Shown here piece by piece: positions 17,749 to 27,077 of a stretch of 64,000 nt of DNA. Each line of letters starts with the position of its first letter. Position 1 is the stretch's first letter. The notes beneath the pieces are model-generated. The model saw nothing but the letters and a program-made list of their open reading frames with translations, did no database searches and was not told the DNA's origin. The DNA is taken from contig JAFGNH010000037.1 in NCBI GenBank assembly GCA_016927115.1, positions 36,584 to 100,583 of the forward strand, written 5' to 3'. The DNA comes from Anaerolineales bacterium. GTDB taxonomy: Bacteria; Chloroflexota; Anaerolineae; Anaerolineales; E44-bin32. A program made the translations under genes and the position numbers.

Positions 17749-20700
17749 ATGGATAGAGCAAATATTTCATTTATTACCCAGAGAATTAAAAAGAAGCAGA
17801 ATATCTCTGAGATTCTCTACCAGATATTGGAGAGAATTGAGATCGTTCTGGAGACTACTGGTAGTGTCATCGTGATGCATGGTCTCGATTCTGCTTCTGA
17901 ATCCTCGATTTTAATCTATCCACAAACCGGACCGGAAGCGAATATAAATCAGACAAAGTTGAAAGACCTGGGAAGAGGGTGTGGTGAAATCCACAACAGG
18001 CTTGTACTTTCCGCCCCCTCATTGAACGCACTGGGTCTGACTTTTCCCCAGATAAAAGACGAATTGTTTGCTGTGGCTGAGCCGATCATCATCAATAATA
18101 CTGTCGAAGGAGTCATCCTCGCCATTCGTGAAAATAGCAGGAAGTTTTCTTCAGCAGAATATGAGATACTGCAGCTTTTTGCTTCACAGGCCTCCATGGC
18201 TATCGAAAACTCAGCGTTGATTTCCACTGTACAGGAGCGAGCCGTTCGCGTACTGCAGATGAACCACCTGACCAATGCTGCATTGAGGGCCGGGGACTTG
18301 CAGTCCCTGTTGAGGGTTGTATCTGAAGGGATGGCGGATCTGATCCATGCTGATGGATGCCTGATTGTATTATGGGATGAAGACCGTGGAGAGCCAGTTC
18401 CGATGTCCGCCTTTGGTCCGGAGCGCGATATTTTTCCTCAAACAAAGCTGAGTATCCATGATCATGAGATGATACGGAATGTTCTCAGTGCATCGCGGCC
18501 ATATCTTTTTGAGGATTTCTCACGGGGTTCCTTTAATTATAAAAAATCGATGCTTTTCCAGTCCGCCCAGGCAGGCATGGCACTGCCCCTGATTACCGGC
18601 AAACGCTGGCTGGGTGTAATTTTCCTGACTTATATGAATAATCATGCGTTTCAGGAGGAAGAAATCCAGCTCTGTGAGCAGGCTGCTGCACAGGCGGTGC
18701 TTGCGCTGGCGAAGACACAGGCTTTTGAGGCAGAACAGCAGCGAAATGTGGAGCTGGAAGCCCTGCGCCTGGCAAACCTGAGTATTACCTCCAGCCTGGA
18801 CATCCGTCTTGTCCTTGAGACCATTCTTGAGCAGACTCTGCAGATGGTGGATGGGGAAGATGCGCATGTGTTTTTATATGAGGGAGACCGTCTGATGTTT
18901 GGGGCAGCCAGGTGGACAGGCGAGTATCAACGAGAACCCTATAAAGAACCCAGAAAAGATGGTCTTACCTATAGTGTTGCACGAAGTGGCCGTCGTATTG
19001 TTGTTGAGGATGTGAGTGAACATCCGCTTTTTAAGACCTGGAACTGGGGGGGGGCGATAATCGGGCTTCCCATTCGGGTAGGAAACCATGTGCTCGGAGT
19101 AATGAATGTGGCTTATGATAAGCCGCATAAATTCTCTCAGGCGGAAATCCGTGTGCTGGAGCTGATGGCTGATCAGGCTTCGATTGCGCTGGAAAATGCC
19201 CGTTTATTTGACCGGATGGATGCTGAGCGTCGTCGGGTTTCTTTTCTGTACGATGTGGCCCGTGAGGTGGGGAGCAGCCTGAGCCTGAAAAAGACACTTA
19301 AGCAGGCTACGGAACGGATCAGGCAAAATCTGGATGGATATCTTGGTAGTGCATTCATTTACTATCCTGAGGTAGAGCAGATTGAAATGGTCTGTTCCTA
19401 TTCCCGTGATGAGACAGATGCTGAATCATGGAATGTCCTGAAACGTATGAGTACAGGCGATGGTATCGAAGGCTGGGTTGTGAAAAACAGGGAGTGTGCA
19501 GTACTTGACGATTTCCGCTCCGACCCGCGCTGGAAAAACTATGGAATTGTCATTCCGGATGAGGTTGTGGCCATGGTTGCTATGCCGCTGCTTTCCGGTG
19601 AGGACCTGTACGGTGTAATTTCCATTTTGGCAGAAACCCCGTTTGATCAGGCCCAGGTTGATATGGTTCAGGCTGTCAGCCATCAGATCGGGCTGGCACT
19701 TTCTAATGCCGCCAGCTATCAGTCGCTGCAACGGAAACTGAATGAACGCCAGCTTCTTCAGCAGATTGCCCAGGCTGTAAACCGCCGCTATGAATTGGAG
19801 CCCCTGCTGAAAGAAGTAGTAGATCAGATTGCGGCACTGCTGGATCTTGAGCTGGTGGAAGTTTTCCTCCGTGATGGAGATGTCCTCAGGCTGAGAGCTG
19901 CCAACACCGAGCTCACAGAGGAAAAAATGGATATTCCTATCCAGGAGGGGATCGTCGGCCGGGCAGCCAGGGAAGAAAAACCATTGCTGGTGGAGGATGT
20001 CAGCAAAGATCCGGATTTTGTCGGGGATATTAATATCATCGAATCGGAAATAGCAGTTCCACTGAAGCGGGCGGATGAAGTGATTGGTATTTTGAATGTG
20101 GAAGCAAGCCGAAGGCGGAGGCTGCAGTTGGATGATCTGCGACTTCTAACTCTAATTTCGGATCAGATTGCGGTGGCCTCGGAACGGGCCAGCCTGTATG
20201 GGCGCCTGCGAAACCAGACCCTCCAGCTGGAGGAACTGGTGGCAGAGCGGACAGCTGAGCTGGAAAGTGCGCTGGAGAAAGCCCAGCAGGCCGATAAACT
20301 GAAGACCCAGTTTGTTGCAGATGTCTCCCATGAACTGCGAACACCACTCACCAATATCCAACTGTATCTTGAACTTCTTGAAATGGGTAGCGAGGATAAA
20401 TCCGACGAATATATGAGTACGCTTCATCGGGAAACTGAGCGTCTGACAACCTTGATTGAAAGTTTGCTGGCAATTTCCAGGCTGGATACCGATACGGTAA
20501 GGATGAATATTCAGGAGCTGGATCTCAATGCATTGGTTGAACGGCTGGTCCAGGATCGCAGGCGATTGTTCACGGAGAAGGATGTGGCGCTGACTTTTGA
20601 ACCAGAACACCAGCTGTCAAAAGTTATGGGAGATGAGGGTTCACTTTCTCAGGTTGTGGCCAACTTACTGACAAATGCGCTGCAATATACCCAGAGAGGC

Positions 20701-20985
20701 GGGAGCGTTTCGCTCCATATTAGAACCTGCCAGAAGGACGGGCAGGATGGTGTTTGTGTGGATGTTCAGGATACAGGGCTGGGGATAAGCAACGAGGAGC
20801 AGAATCAGCTGTTCACCCGTTTCTTCCGAGGCTCCGCAAGCCGCAGGATGAAAACATCCGGAACTGGATTGGGGCTGGCTATCTGCAAAGAAATTTTGAA
20901 CCGCCATCATGGAGATATTACAGTCAGGAGCCAGCTGAATGAAGGTACCATCTTCACCATCTGGCTCCCGGCAAATTCGGAGTAA
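17749..20985 (+). CDS. Soluble sensor histidine kinase with five GAF domains
   Basis: 1078 residues with no membrane segment, so a cytoplasmic sensor. Five GAF-like repeats occupy roughly 15-160, 175-330, 345-490, 505-660 and 675-820; they share the pattern of a helix ending in A(S/A)IALENA or similar. A coiled coil with VAERTAELE leads to the HisKA domain with phospho-His in VSHELRTPLTN (near 860) and a HATPase domain with N box NLLTNALQYT and G boxes DTGLGIS and GTGLGLA. GAF domains in such kinases can bind small ligands, tetrapyrroles or NO; no chromophore Cys is obvious. GGAG is 7 bases before the ATG. No response-regulator gene is adjacent. Confidence 0.88.
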   Translation: MDRANISFITQRIKKKQNISEILYQILERIEIVLETTGSVIVMHGLDSASESSILIYPQTGPEANINQTKLKDLGRGCGEIHNRLVLSAPSLNALGLTFPQIKDELFAVAEPIIINNTVEGVILAIRENSRKFSSAEYEILQLFASQASMAIENSALISTVQERAVRVLQMNHLTNAALRAGDLQSLLRVVSEGMADLIHADGCLIVLWDEDRGEPVPMSAFGPERDIFPQTKLSIHDHEMIRNVLSASRPYLFEDFSRGSFNYKKSMLFQSAQAGMALPLITGKRWLGVIFLTYMNNHAFQEEEIQLCEQAAAQAVLALAKTQAFEAEQQRNVELEALRLANLSITSSLDIRLVLETILEQTLQMVDGEDAHVFLYEGDRLMFGAARWTGEYQREPYKEPRKDGLTYSVARSGRRIVVEDVSEHPLFKTWNWGGAIIGLPIRVGNHVLGVMNVAYDKPHKFSQAEIRVLELMADQASIALENARLFDRMDAERRRVSFLYDVAREVGSSLSLKKTLKQATERIRQNLDGYLGSAFIYYPEVEQIEMVCSYSRDETDAESWNVLKRMSTGDGIEGWVVKNRECAVLDDFRSDPRWKNYGIVIPDEVVAMVAMPLLSGEDLYGVISILAETPFDQAQVDMVQAVSHQIGLALSNAASYQSLQRKLNERQLLQQIAQAVNRRYELEPLLKEVVDQIAALLDLELVEVFLRDGDVLRLRAANTELTEEKMDIPIQEGIVGRAAREEKPLLVEDVSKDPDFVGDINIIESEIAVPLKRADEVIGILNVEASRRRRLQLDDLRLLTLISDQIAVASERASLYGRLRNQTLQLEELVAERTAELESALEKAQQADKLKTQFVADVSHELRTPLTNIQLYLELLEMGSEDKSDEYMSTLHRETERLTTLIESLLAISRLDTDTVRMNIQELDLNALVERLVQDRRRLFTEKDVALTFEPEHQLSKVMGDEGSLSQVVANLLTNALQYTQRGGSVSLHIRTCQKDGQDGVCVDVQDTGLGISNEEQNQLFTRFFRGSASRRMKTSGTGLGLAICKEILNRHHGDITVRSQLNEGTIFTIWLPANSE

Positions 20986-20995
20986 CTGTCCGTTC

Positions 20996-22084
20996 TCAGC
21001 CTTTATTCTTACGCTTCAAGTCCAATGAACGATAGATGGAATCGAATACGGCGTTATCTTCCATCAGATTGATAAACGCATCGAGTTTTTCCGGTTGGGC
21101 CAGGCGTGTCCGGCTCCAGACGTTCTCAACAGCGTTTACGGTTTCCATGGTGTTTTCTTTGACAAGCAGAATGGGGATATTCAGATTTTCGGCTTGCTGA
21201 ACAACCAGGGAACTTGGATGGAGGTTGCCTGTCAGGATCAGCGCAACAGTGGAAGTTTCCAGAGCCGCGAGTTGAATATCTGCCCTGTCGCCCCCGGTGA
21301 TAACGGCTTTATTACGTTGATGGCGGAAGCGTGACAATGCAGCATCCAGAGTCATAGCTCCGACAGCGAAACTCTCGACCAGGATGTCAGGGTTAAGACT
21401 CTTTGTAAGGAGTTCAGCTTCAAGGACGGAAGTAAGTTCGCCGATACTGATGGCGGAAAGCCGCGGCTTTTTCGGTAGAGCGCCGTGCACGCAGATCCCC
21501 TCTTTCTCCAGGCAGGGGATCACAATGTCCTTGATAAACGCTTCTGATTCAACTGGAATGTGGTTCAAAAGGATACAACTTAGTTGGTCGCTAAGGCGGA
21601 ATTTTGCTGACAGGGAGTCATCCAGAATCTGGATATCGTTCTGGTAGCGGATGACTGCCATGGCGGGGGCGGCGAAGTCTTTAGCCAGGCTGGGAATAGA
21701 TAAGTCCAGGGCATGTCCTTCGCGCAGATTGCTGCCGCCCTCCAGCAGGAGAACATCTTTACCATCCCCTGCTTTGGCGGCGGCATCGCGGATAAGTTTC
21801 CGATAATCTGCCTGTGGTCCTGTCGTCAGGCAGGAACGAAGCGTGGATGAGGTTATGACAACAGGAGAGAGAATGGATGGATCTTCTTTCAACTCCAGCA
21901 TACGCTGCACGAAGACCGCATCCTGATCGACAAGCTTCCCTTCTGGAGTACGCCAGGGTTGGGTGCTTACCGGTTTCAGATACCCTACTTTATAGCCGTC
22001 CGACTGAAGCTGCTTTCCAAGCGCCAGGCAGACAGCTGTTTTCCCGGAATGTGGTTCAACCGAGGTTATGTAGAGTGTTTTCAT
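20996..22084 (-). CDS. BioD-like / DRTGG-domain protein (phosphotransacetylase-family N-terminal type)
   Basis: 362 residues: an N-terminal dethiobiotin-synthetase-like P-loop domain (SVEPHSGKTAVCLALG near 6-21) and a DRTGG domain (VITGGDRADIQLAALE near 265-280). The same pair precedes the catalytic domain in long phosphotransacetylases, but here no catalytic domain is present. The gene follows the ADP-forming acetyl-CoA synthetase by about 40 bases on the same strand, so a regulatory or accessory role in acetyl-CoA metabolism is a reasonable inference. ATG 22084 is chosen because GGAGGGAG lies 8 bases upstream; a GTG three codons earlier overlaps that site. Confidence 0.75.
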   Translation of the reverse strand: MKTLYITSVEPHSGKTAVCLALGKQLQSDGYKVGYLKPVSTQPWRTPEGKLVDQDAVFVQRMLELKEDPSILSPVVITSSTLRSCLTTGPQADYRKLIRDAAAKAGDGKDVLLLEGGSNLREGHALDLSIPSLAKDFAAPAMAVIRYQNDIQILDDSLSAKFRLSDQLSCILLNHIPVESEAFIKDIVIPCLEKEGICVHGALPKKPRLSAISIGELTSVLEAELLTKSLNPDILVESFAVGAMTLDAALSRFRHQRNKAVITGGDRADIQLAALETSTVALILTGNLHPSSLVVQQAENLNIPILLVKENTMETVNAVENVWSRTRLAQPEKLDAFINLMEDNAVFDSIYRSLDLKRKNKG

Positions 22085-22126
22085 TTTAAGCACTCCCTCC
22101 TCTATTTGAATGTCCGGATGAATGGC

Positions 22127-24250
22127 TCAACTCCTGGCTTGTTTATCAGGATTAAGCACCAGGCGCATATCAATTGCCATACCACCTTGCCCTTTTTCAT
22201 AGATGATGAAAGGATTGATGTCGAGTTCGGTGATTTCCGGAAAATCTGTGACAAGCTGACCAATTCTCAGAATCGCGTCGATAAGCACCTCCTTATCCGC
22301 GGGGGGATTGCCTCGTACGCCATCGAGCAGGGCGCGTGTGCGAATTTCATAAATCATCTGCTCTGCTTCACGGCGGGAGAACGGGGCGACCCGGAATGAG
22401 ACATCCTTCAATACCTCAACAAAAATACCACCCAGCCCAAACGTGACCAGGGGGCCGAATTGGGGGTCGCGGTTCATTCCGATAAGAATTTCCAGCCCGG
22501 AGGGGGCCATTTTCTGAACCATACAGCCCCACAAACGGGCTTCTGGTGCATAACGCTGCGCGCGATAGGTGATGAGGTCGTAAGCATCGCGAACATCTGC
22601 GGCTGAGGACAGGCCCACTTTTACACCGCCCACATCGGTCTTGTGCAGAATGTCCGGGGAGGCAATCTTCAATACGATCGGGAAGCCCATTTCAGCAGCT
22701 ATATCCGCGGCTTCTTCAGGGTTGGTCGCCAGTTTTGCATCCGGGTATGGCAAGCCGTATGCTTCAAGGATTTCACGGGATTCGTAGTCGCCCAATGAGA
22801 ATCTGCCGTCGGCAAGCACCTTATCAAATGCCTTGCGTGCCTGGTCCTTATTCACATCCAGTTTCTCAAAAACAGGCAGCGGTTCATTCTTGTATGACCG
22901 ATAGGTGCTCATCGCCTTCAGCACCATGGCTGCACGTTCGGGAAAAGAATAATTAGGAATGTTGTTGGCTTTGAGGTATTCGGAACCTTCTTTTGCACGG
23001 GCTTCACCCATCCAGCAGCCAATAATCGGGATGTCTGATCCCCTGGCCAGGTCAACAACCACTTCGGCAACATTCTTGATGTCTGTATTCGCCTGAGGAG
23101 TAAGGATCACCAGCAAAGCATCGACATTCGGGTCTGCAAGTACACGCTCTATTGATTTCCGGTAGCGATCTGAGCGGGCATCACCGAGAACATCTACCGG
23201 ATTGGCAGCGCTGGCGGCATCGGGGAGGAACGCTTCAAGGTCCCGCACACATTCGTTTTCCAGCTGAGCGAGTGTCAACCCGGCTCTCTCCAGAGCATCG
23301 GTGGCCAGGATACCAGGCCCACCGGCGTTGGTAACGATAGCAATGCGGTCGCCTTTCAATGGCGGAAGGTAGCCGAAGGCGAGGCCGTAGTCGAACATAT
23401 CCTGCAGTGAATCCGCCCGGATGACGCCGGCCTGGCGGAAAGCAGCCTGGTAAGCCTGTTCGGAACCAGCCAGGGAACCGGTGTGCGAGCTGACCGCCCG
23501 TGCACCGGCTTGCGTGATGCCGGATTTCAGCGCGATGATGGGTTTTTTCTTGCTGACCTCGCGTGCTACCCGGATAAATTCTTGCCCGTCAGGCAACCCT
23601 TCAGTGTAAATCAGGATAACATTAGAGGAAGGATCATCTTCCCAGGCGCGGAGCAGTGCTGTTTCATCGACGTCTGCTTTATTGCCGAGCGATACAAACT
23701 GGCTCAGTCCAAGCTCTCCAGCCATTGCCCAGTCCAGAATGGCGGTGCCAAGTGCGCCAGATTGGGACATGAAAGCCATAGGGCCGCTTGGAGGCGACCC
23801 CGCTGAAAAGGAGGCGTTCATCGGCGTGACAGTGTCAATAACACCCAGGCAGTTCGGCCCGACGATGTTGATCTTGTATTCGCGGGCGATTTCCAGAATG
23901 TCTTTCTCCCGTTCCAGTCCTTCGCGGCCGGATTCGCGGAACCCAGCAGTAATGATGATCACTGAGCGGATTCCCTTTTCACCACAGGCCCGCAGTGCTT
24001 CGGGAACAATACCAACCGGGATTACTATGACTGCAAGATCGATTGGGTTCGGAGCTTCCTGGACGGAGGCATAGACCTTCAACCCCAGAATCTCCTCTGC
24101 ACCGGGATTGATTGGGTAGACTTTGCGATCGTCTGCAAGATAACCACCCTCAACAAGGTTCTGTACAACAGCATACCCCAGCTTGCCGGGATTAGTAGAT
24201 GCGCCGATTACTGCGACGGCTCTTGGAGAGAAAAATGCTTCAATTGACAC
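22127..24250 (-). CDS. ADP-forming acetate-CoA ligase, fused alpha and beta parts
   Basis: 707 residues. Converts acyl-CoA, ADP and phosphate to the acid, CoA and ATP, a substrate-level ATP step common in archaea and some anaerobic bacteria. Residues 1-460 hold the CoA-binding and ligase domains with phospho-His in SSHTGSLAGS (near 257); residues 480-700 form the ATP-grasp beta part with VLKIASPDILHKTDVGGV. Some homologues instead act on protein lysines as acetyltransferases, but those carry an extra GNAT domain, which is absent here. Start is GTG at 24250 with GAGGAG upstream. It is probably co-transcribed with the DRTGG gene. Confidence 0.9.
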   Translation of the reverse strand: MSIEAFFSPRAVAVIGASTNPGKLGYAVVQNLVEGGYLADDRKVYPINPGAEEILGLKVYASVQEAPNPIDLAVIVIPVGIVPEALRACGEKGIRSVIIITAGFRESGREGLEREKDILEIAREYKINIVGPNCLGVIDTVTPMNASFSAGSPPSGPMAFMSQSGALGTAILDWAMAGELGLSQFVSLGNKADVDETALLRAWEDDPSSNVILIYTEGLPDGQEFIRVAREVSKKKPIIALKSGITQAGARAVSSHTGSLAGSEQAYQAAFRQAGVIRADSLQDMFDYGLAFGYLPPLKGDRIAIVTNAGGPGILATDALERAGLTLAQLENECVRDLEAFLPDAASAANPVDVLGDARSDRYRKSIERVLADPNVDALLVILTPQANTDIKNVAEVVVDLARGSDIPIIGCWMGEARAKEGSEYLKANNIPNYSFPERAAMVLKAMSTYRSYKNEPLPVFEKLDVNKDQARKAFDKVLADGRFSLGDYESREILEAYGLPYPDAKLATNPEEAADIAAEMGFPIVLKIASPDILHKTDVGGVKVGLSSAADVRDAYDLITYRAQRYAPEARLWGCMVQKMAPSGLEILIGMNRDPQFGPLVTFGLGGIFVEVLKDVSFRVAPFSRREAEQMIYEIRTRALLDGVRGNPPADKEVLIDAILRIGQLVTDFPEITELDINPFIIYEKGQGGMAIDMRLVLNPDKQARS

Positions 24251-24681
24251 TGGTATACTCCTCTATTTTAGTATATACGAGATCCCGCTTCAGACAGAGG
24301 TTTTTTCACTTTTCAGGCAGTTAAACATTTTGTTCGCCTGTCCGCACTGAGAGGAGCTGGATTCCCGTCTTATTCCTTGATTAGCGAGAATTATCTTATA
24401 AAGGCAAGATTCAGATATCTTCCGGCATGGGAAAAGGTCTCTGCTGACCCTTTTCACAATCCGGGAAATAAGACCGTACTGCAGCAGAGTTATCCTCGCA
24501 TTCAGATCGATTTCGAAGGCGGGTTGGATATAAAATTCTGCTTATCAGTTACCACCAACCCAAAAGGGTAAAGTACGGTGATTAAAAGGTCAAGTTAGGA
24601 ATGTCAGGTATTGGGGTATCAGTTGTCTGGAAGACCTGGAACAACGGTACAGAACAGGGCAGCGGGATTGTGGAGGGTGGT
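24251..24681. other. Intergenic region between rnhB and the CoA ligase gene
   Basis: 431 bases between the 3' end of rnhB and the 5' end of the CoA ligase gene. The first 60 bases must hold the ligase promoter (TATATAC-like sequence on the minus strand at about 24268). A 65-codon plus-strand frame from a TTG at 24377 has no ribosome site and no recognisable features. I see no terminator, RNA gene or repeat. Confidence 0.4.
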
Positions 24682-25347
24682 TTACAGCTGCTCAGAGAGT
24701 CCAGGGAGAGGAAGCTGGGCAACAGGGCGGTATGAACGGCGGTGATAAGGGCAGATCCCGCATTTCCGTAAAGCAGCCTGGTGTTCTCGGGTTCCATAGC
24801 CCTTGTTTTTAGCAAAGGCATACACTGGATATTGCCTGTCGATCTGGACCATCATTTGATCGCGGGTAACTTTGGCAATGACAGACGCTGCTGCAATTGA
24901 GAGGACAAGGCTGTCGCCGTGTGCTATGGATGTTTGCGGTATTTCCACCTCTGGCAACTCAAGGTAGTCAATGATCAAGTGGACCGGTTTCCGGGAGAGA
25001 TTTTCCAGGCTGCGGCTCATGGCCAATCGTGTGGCAGGGAGAACACCTATGGCGTCCACCTGCTCAGACGATACCACACCAATACTGGTCTCGATAGCAG
25101 TTTGTGAGATCACTTCAGCCCAGTGCTCCCGCTGGTTGGCGGACATCAGCTTGGAATCCCGCACTCCATGCAGCGACTCGAGGAGACTGGCTGAGGGTGC
25201 AGGCAGGATGACTGCAGCAGCAACAACCGGGCCAGCCCATGCGCCTCGGCCCACTTCATCCAGGCCGGCAGCCGGCCAGAATCCCTGTTGGTATAGATCG
25301 TTTTCAATCTTCAGAGTTGGGAATAAGGCTTGTTTCGCTGGGTTCAT
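24682..25347 (-). CDS. rnhB: Ribonuclease HII
   Basis: Cleaves RNA in RNA-DNA hybrids and at single ribonucleotides; 221 residues. Acidic catalytic pattern: GLDEVGRGAWAGPV (Asp and Glu near 29-30), Asp in LIIDYLELPE, and the block SIAAASVIAKVTRD. The usual DGN motif reads DYL here, a small departure. It ends in a PLPGL tail. The ATG at 25347 lies inside the end of the upstream glycosyltransferase gene (44-base overlap), so translation is probably coupled. Confidence 0.93.
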   Translation of the reverse strand: MNPAKQALFPTLKIENDLYQQGFWPAAGLDEVGRGAWAGPVVAAAVILPAPSASLLESLHGVRDSKLMSANQREHWAEVISQTAIETSIGVVSSEQVDAIGVLPATRLAMSRSLENLSRKPVHLIIDYLELPEVEIPQTSIAHGDSLVLSIAAASVIAKVTRDQMMVQIDRQYPVYAFAKNKGYGTREHQAALRKCGICPYHRRSYRPVAQLPLPGLSEQL

Positions 25348-26056
25348 ACTTTCCTTGCCGCCAATTGCGCCGAATGGCGAATAGATCAGAGAACATGTTC
25401 ACCGAATCCCGCAGAATACGGATACGACTTCCGGGCCTGTAGTACCAGTCGATCGGAATTTCGATAATGTTCATGCCGCGTTTTTGTGCGATATACAGCA
25501 GCTCTACATCGAACGCCCAGCCATCAAGCTGCTGTACTGAAAACAGGGGTTCGACAATGGTTTGGTGGAAACACTTGAAGCCGCACTGTGTGTCCTGCAG
25601 GCCGGGAAGGGCGATCAGACGTACCAGGAGGCTGTAGATTCTACCGATCAGGTGGCGGGATTCGGGTTCGTTATAACGCATAGCCCCCGGAACTTCGCGC
25701 GATCCAATGGCGATATCATAGTTCTTGCAAACCGGAGGAAGGAAACGTGTGACCTGCTCGATCGGCATGGACAGGTCTGCATCGCAGATAAACCTGTAAG
25801 TGCCGCTCGCTGCCAGGATGCCGCGTCGAACAGCAAGTCCTTTGCCTGCACGTGTCTCCTGGATCAAATGAACCTCAGGGAAACGGGTTTCGTAAAGCTG
25901 GGCGATTTCTGCCGTCCGATCGCAGCTGCCATTTTCAACAACGATAATTTCCGCAGTAAATTTCTGCCGGGACAGGAAAGCCAGAATCTTATCCAGGCTG
26001 TCAGCGAGACGCTGTTCTTCATTGTAGGCCGGGATGATTATGGAAAGAAAGGCCAT
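25304..26056 (-). CDS. Family 2 glycosyltransferase, dolichyl-phosphate glucosyltransferase type
   Basis: 250 residues. A GT-A fold enzyme that likely transfers a sugar from a nucleotide donor to a polyprenyl phosphate. It begins SIIIPAYNEEQRLADSL, has VVENGSCDRT and the metal-binding DADLSMP, and continues with QCGFKCFH and WAFDVELL, which are typical of Alg5/DPG-like enzymes. No C-terminal membrane segment is seen. ATG 26056 has GGAG six bases upstream; an earlier in-frame start would add an unlikely 24-residue extension. It lies between the NERD-like gene and rnhB. Confidence 0.85.
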   Translation of the reverse strand: MAFLSIIIPAYNEEQRLADSLDKILAFLSRQKFTAEIIVVENGSCDRTAEIAQLYETRFPEVHLIQETRAGKGLAVRRGILAASGTYRFICDADLSMPIEQVTRFLPPVCKNYDIAIGSREVPGAMRYNEPESRHLIGRIYSLLVRLIALPGLQDTQCGFKCFHQTIVEPLFSVQQLDGWAFDVELLYIAQKRGMNIIEIPIDWYYRPGSRIRILRDSVNMFSDLFAIRRNWRQGKYEPSETSLIPNSED

Positions 26057-26078
26057 GGAATCTCCGGAGAAATGGTGC

Positions 26079-26948
26079 TCAAAGTGGAAGGTTAAAATTA
26101 CTGAATACCAGAACAGCAAACAGGCCAAGGATGATCAACTCGAGGAGAATCAACAGACCAATGATCATCCATTGTTTGCGCTCAAACAGGAGTCCTCTGC
26201 GTTTCGGCTTCGCCTCAATTTGCTCTTCCTCAATAATGTCCGGGAAGAAAGTATCGTCCTCAAGAAAATCGGGTTCATAACCGGATTCCAGCAGAGCAGC
26301 GGGTTCCTCAGGAAAAACCCCAGTTTCCTCAGGGTCTTCTTCTGAAGGTTGTGTGTTTCGCAGCAGAAGCTCAGTCAGATATTTTATATCTTCCTTATCC
26401 AGAATCTCGGGCAGCTGCTGGAGATTGGCAGAGAAATAGTCGACAGCATCAGCGGGGACGATACGCACTCTCGGGCGGGCTGTATCGACAAGCGTGCGTG
26501 GATTGGTGAAGAGCAGGATGGTCTCTATGTCAATCAGAGCGAGCCCTTCATTTTCCAGGGATTTTTTCAGGATGGTGGCACTATTAAGAATGATTTCCTG
26601 GAAATTTGGTTTGCTTTTTTTGAACTTCCTGCTTCGTTGATCAAAAATCATCCATTCGGTGCCCTTTGCCCGATAGATGCCTTTGAGCGGTTTGGCCATC
26701 ATTATAAGGATACCCTGGGGCCCAAGCAGAACCATGATGCAGTTTTTTGCATCAATGCCGGGTACTGCGAAATCCCGGAATAGTGTGTATTCTTTATCAA
26801 GCGTCCGCTGCAGGCGTTTGATTGCCAGATCTTCTGACTTTACCAGTGTGCGCCAATTTATACCGTATTCCAGCATGCCGTTTATCAGCTGGAGTGGGCT
26901 GATTTTTCCTTCTTCATCTCGAAACGGAGAACATTCAATAATCTTCAT
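26079..26948 (-). CDS. NERD-like domain protein with C-terminal membrane anchor
   Basis: 289 residues, function unknown. The N-terminal half (about 30-165) has the look of a NERD (nuclease-related) domain: GPQGILIMMAKPLKGIY, then QEIILNSATILKKSLEN and ILLFTNP. The nuclease acidic-Lys motif is not clearly present, so activity is doubtful. An acidic linker (190-255) precedes a basic patch and one membrane helix (about 262-284) at the C-terminus, so the domain faces the cytoplasm. AGGA lies close to the ATG. It is first in a minus-strand group with the glycosyltransferase and rnhB, and divergent from the NfeD gene. Confidence 0.6.
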   Translation of the reverse strand: MKIIECSPFRDEEGKISPLQLINGMLEYGINWRTLVKSEDLAIKRLQRTLDKEYTLFRDFAVPGIDAKNCIMVLLGPQGILIMMAKPLKGIYRAKGTEWMIFDQRSRKFKKSKPNFQEIILNSATILKKSLENEGLALIDIETILLFTNPRTLVDTARPRVRIVPADAVDYFSANLQQLPEILDKEDIKYLTELLLRNTQPSEEDPEETGVFPEEPAALLESGYEPDFLEDDTFFPDIIEEEQIEAKPKRRGLLFERKQWMIIGLLILLELIILGLFAVLVFSNFNLPL

Positions 26949-27054
26949 GTTCCTAATCCAATGTGAAAGAGATGGGCAGATTTATTCTGACCCTGAAGGA
27001 ATTATAGACTGCCTTGGGAGTCTGACAAGTCCCTTCAGAAAACAGGATAATGGA

Positions 27055-27060
27055 TATAAT
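27055..27060 (+). promoter_or_regulatory. -10 element for nfeD-type gene
   Basis: TATAAT 17 bases before the ATG at 27078. No good -35 at 16-18 bases. Confidence 0.4.
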
Positions 27061-27077
27061 GAATTAAGAGGTGTGAG

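Noticed and set aside
24377..24571. Possible small plus-strand gene between rnhB and the CoA ligase gene
   Set aside because: TTG start, no ribosome site, no recognisable pattern.
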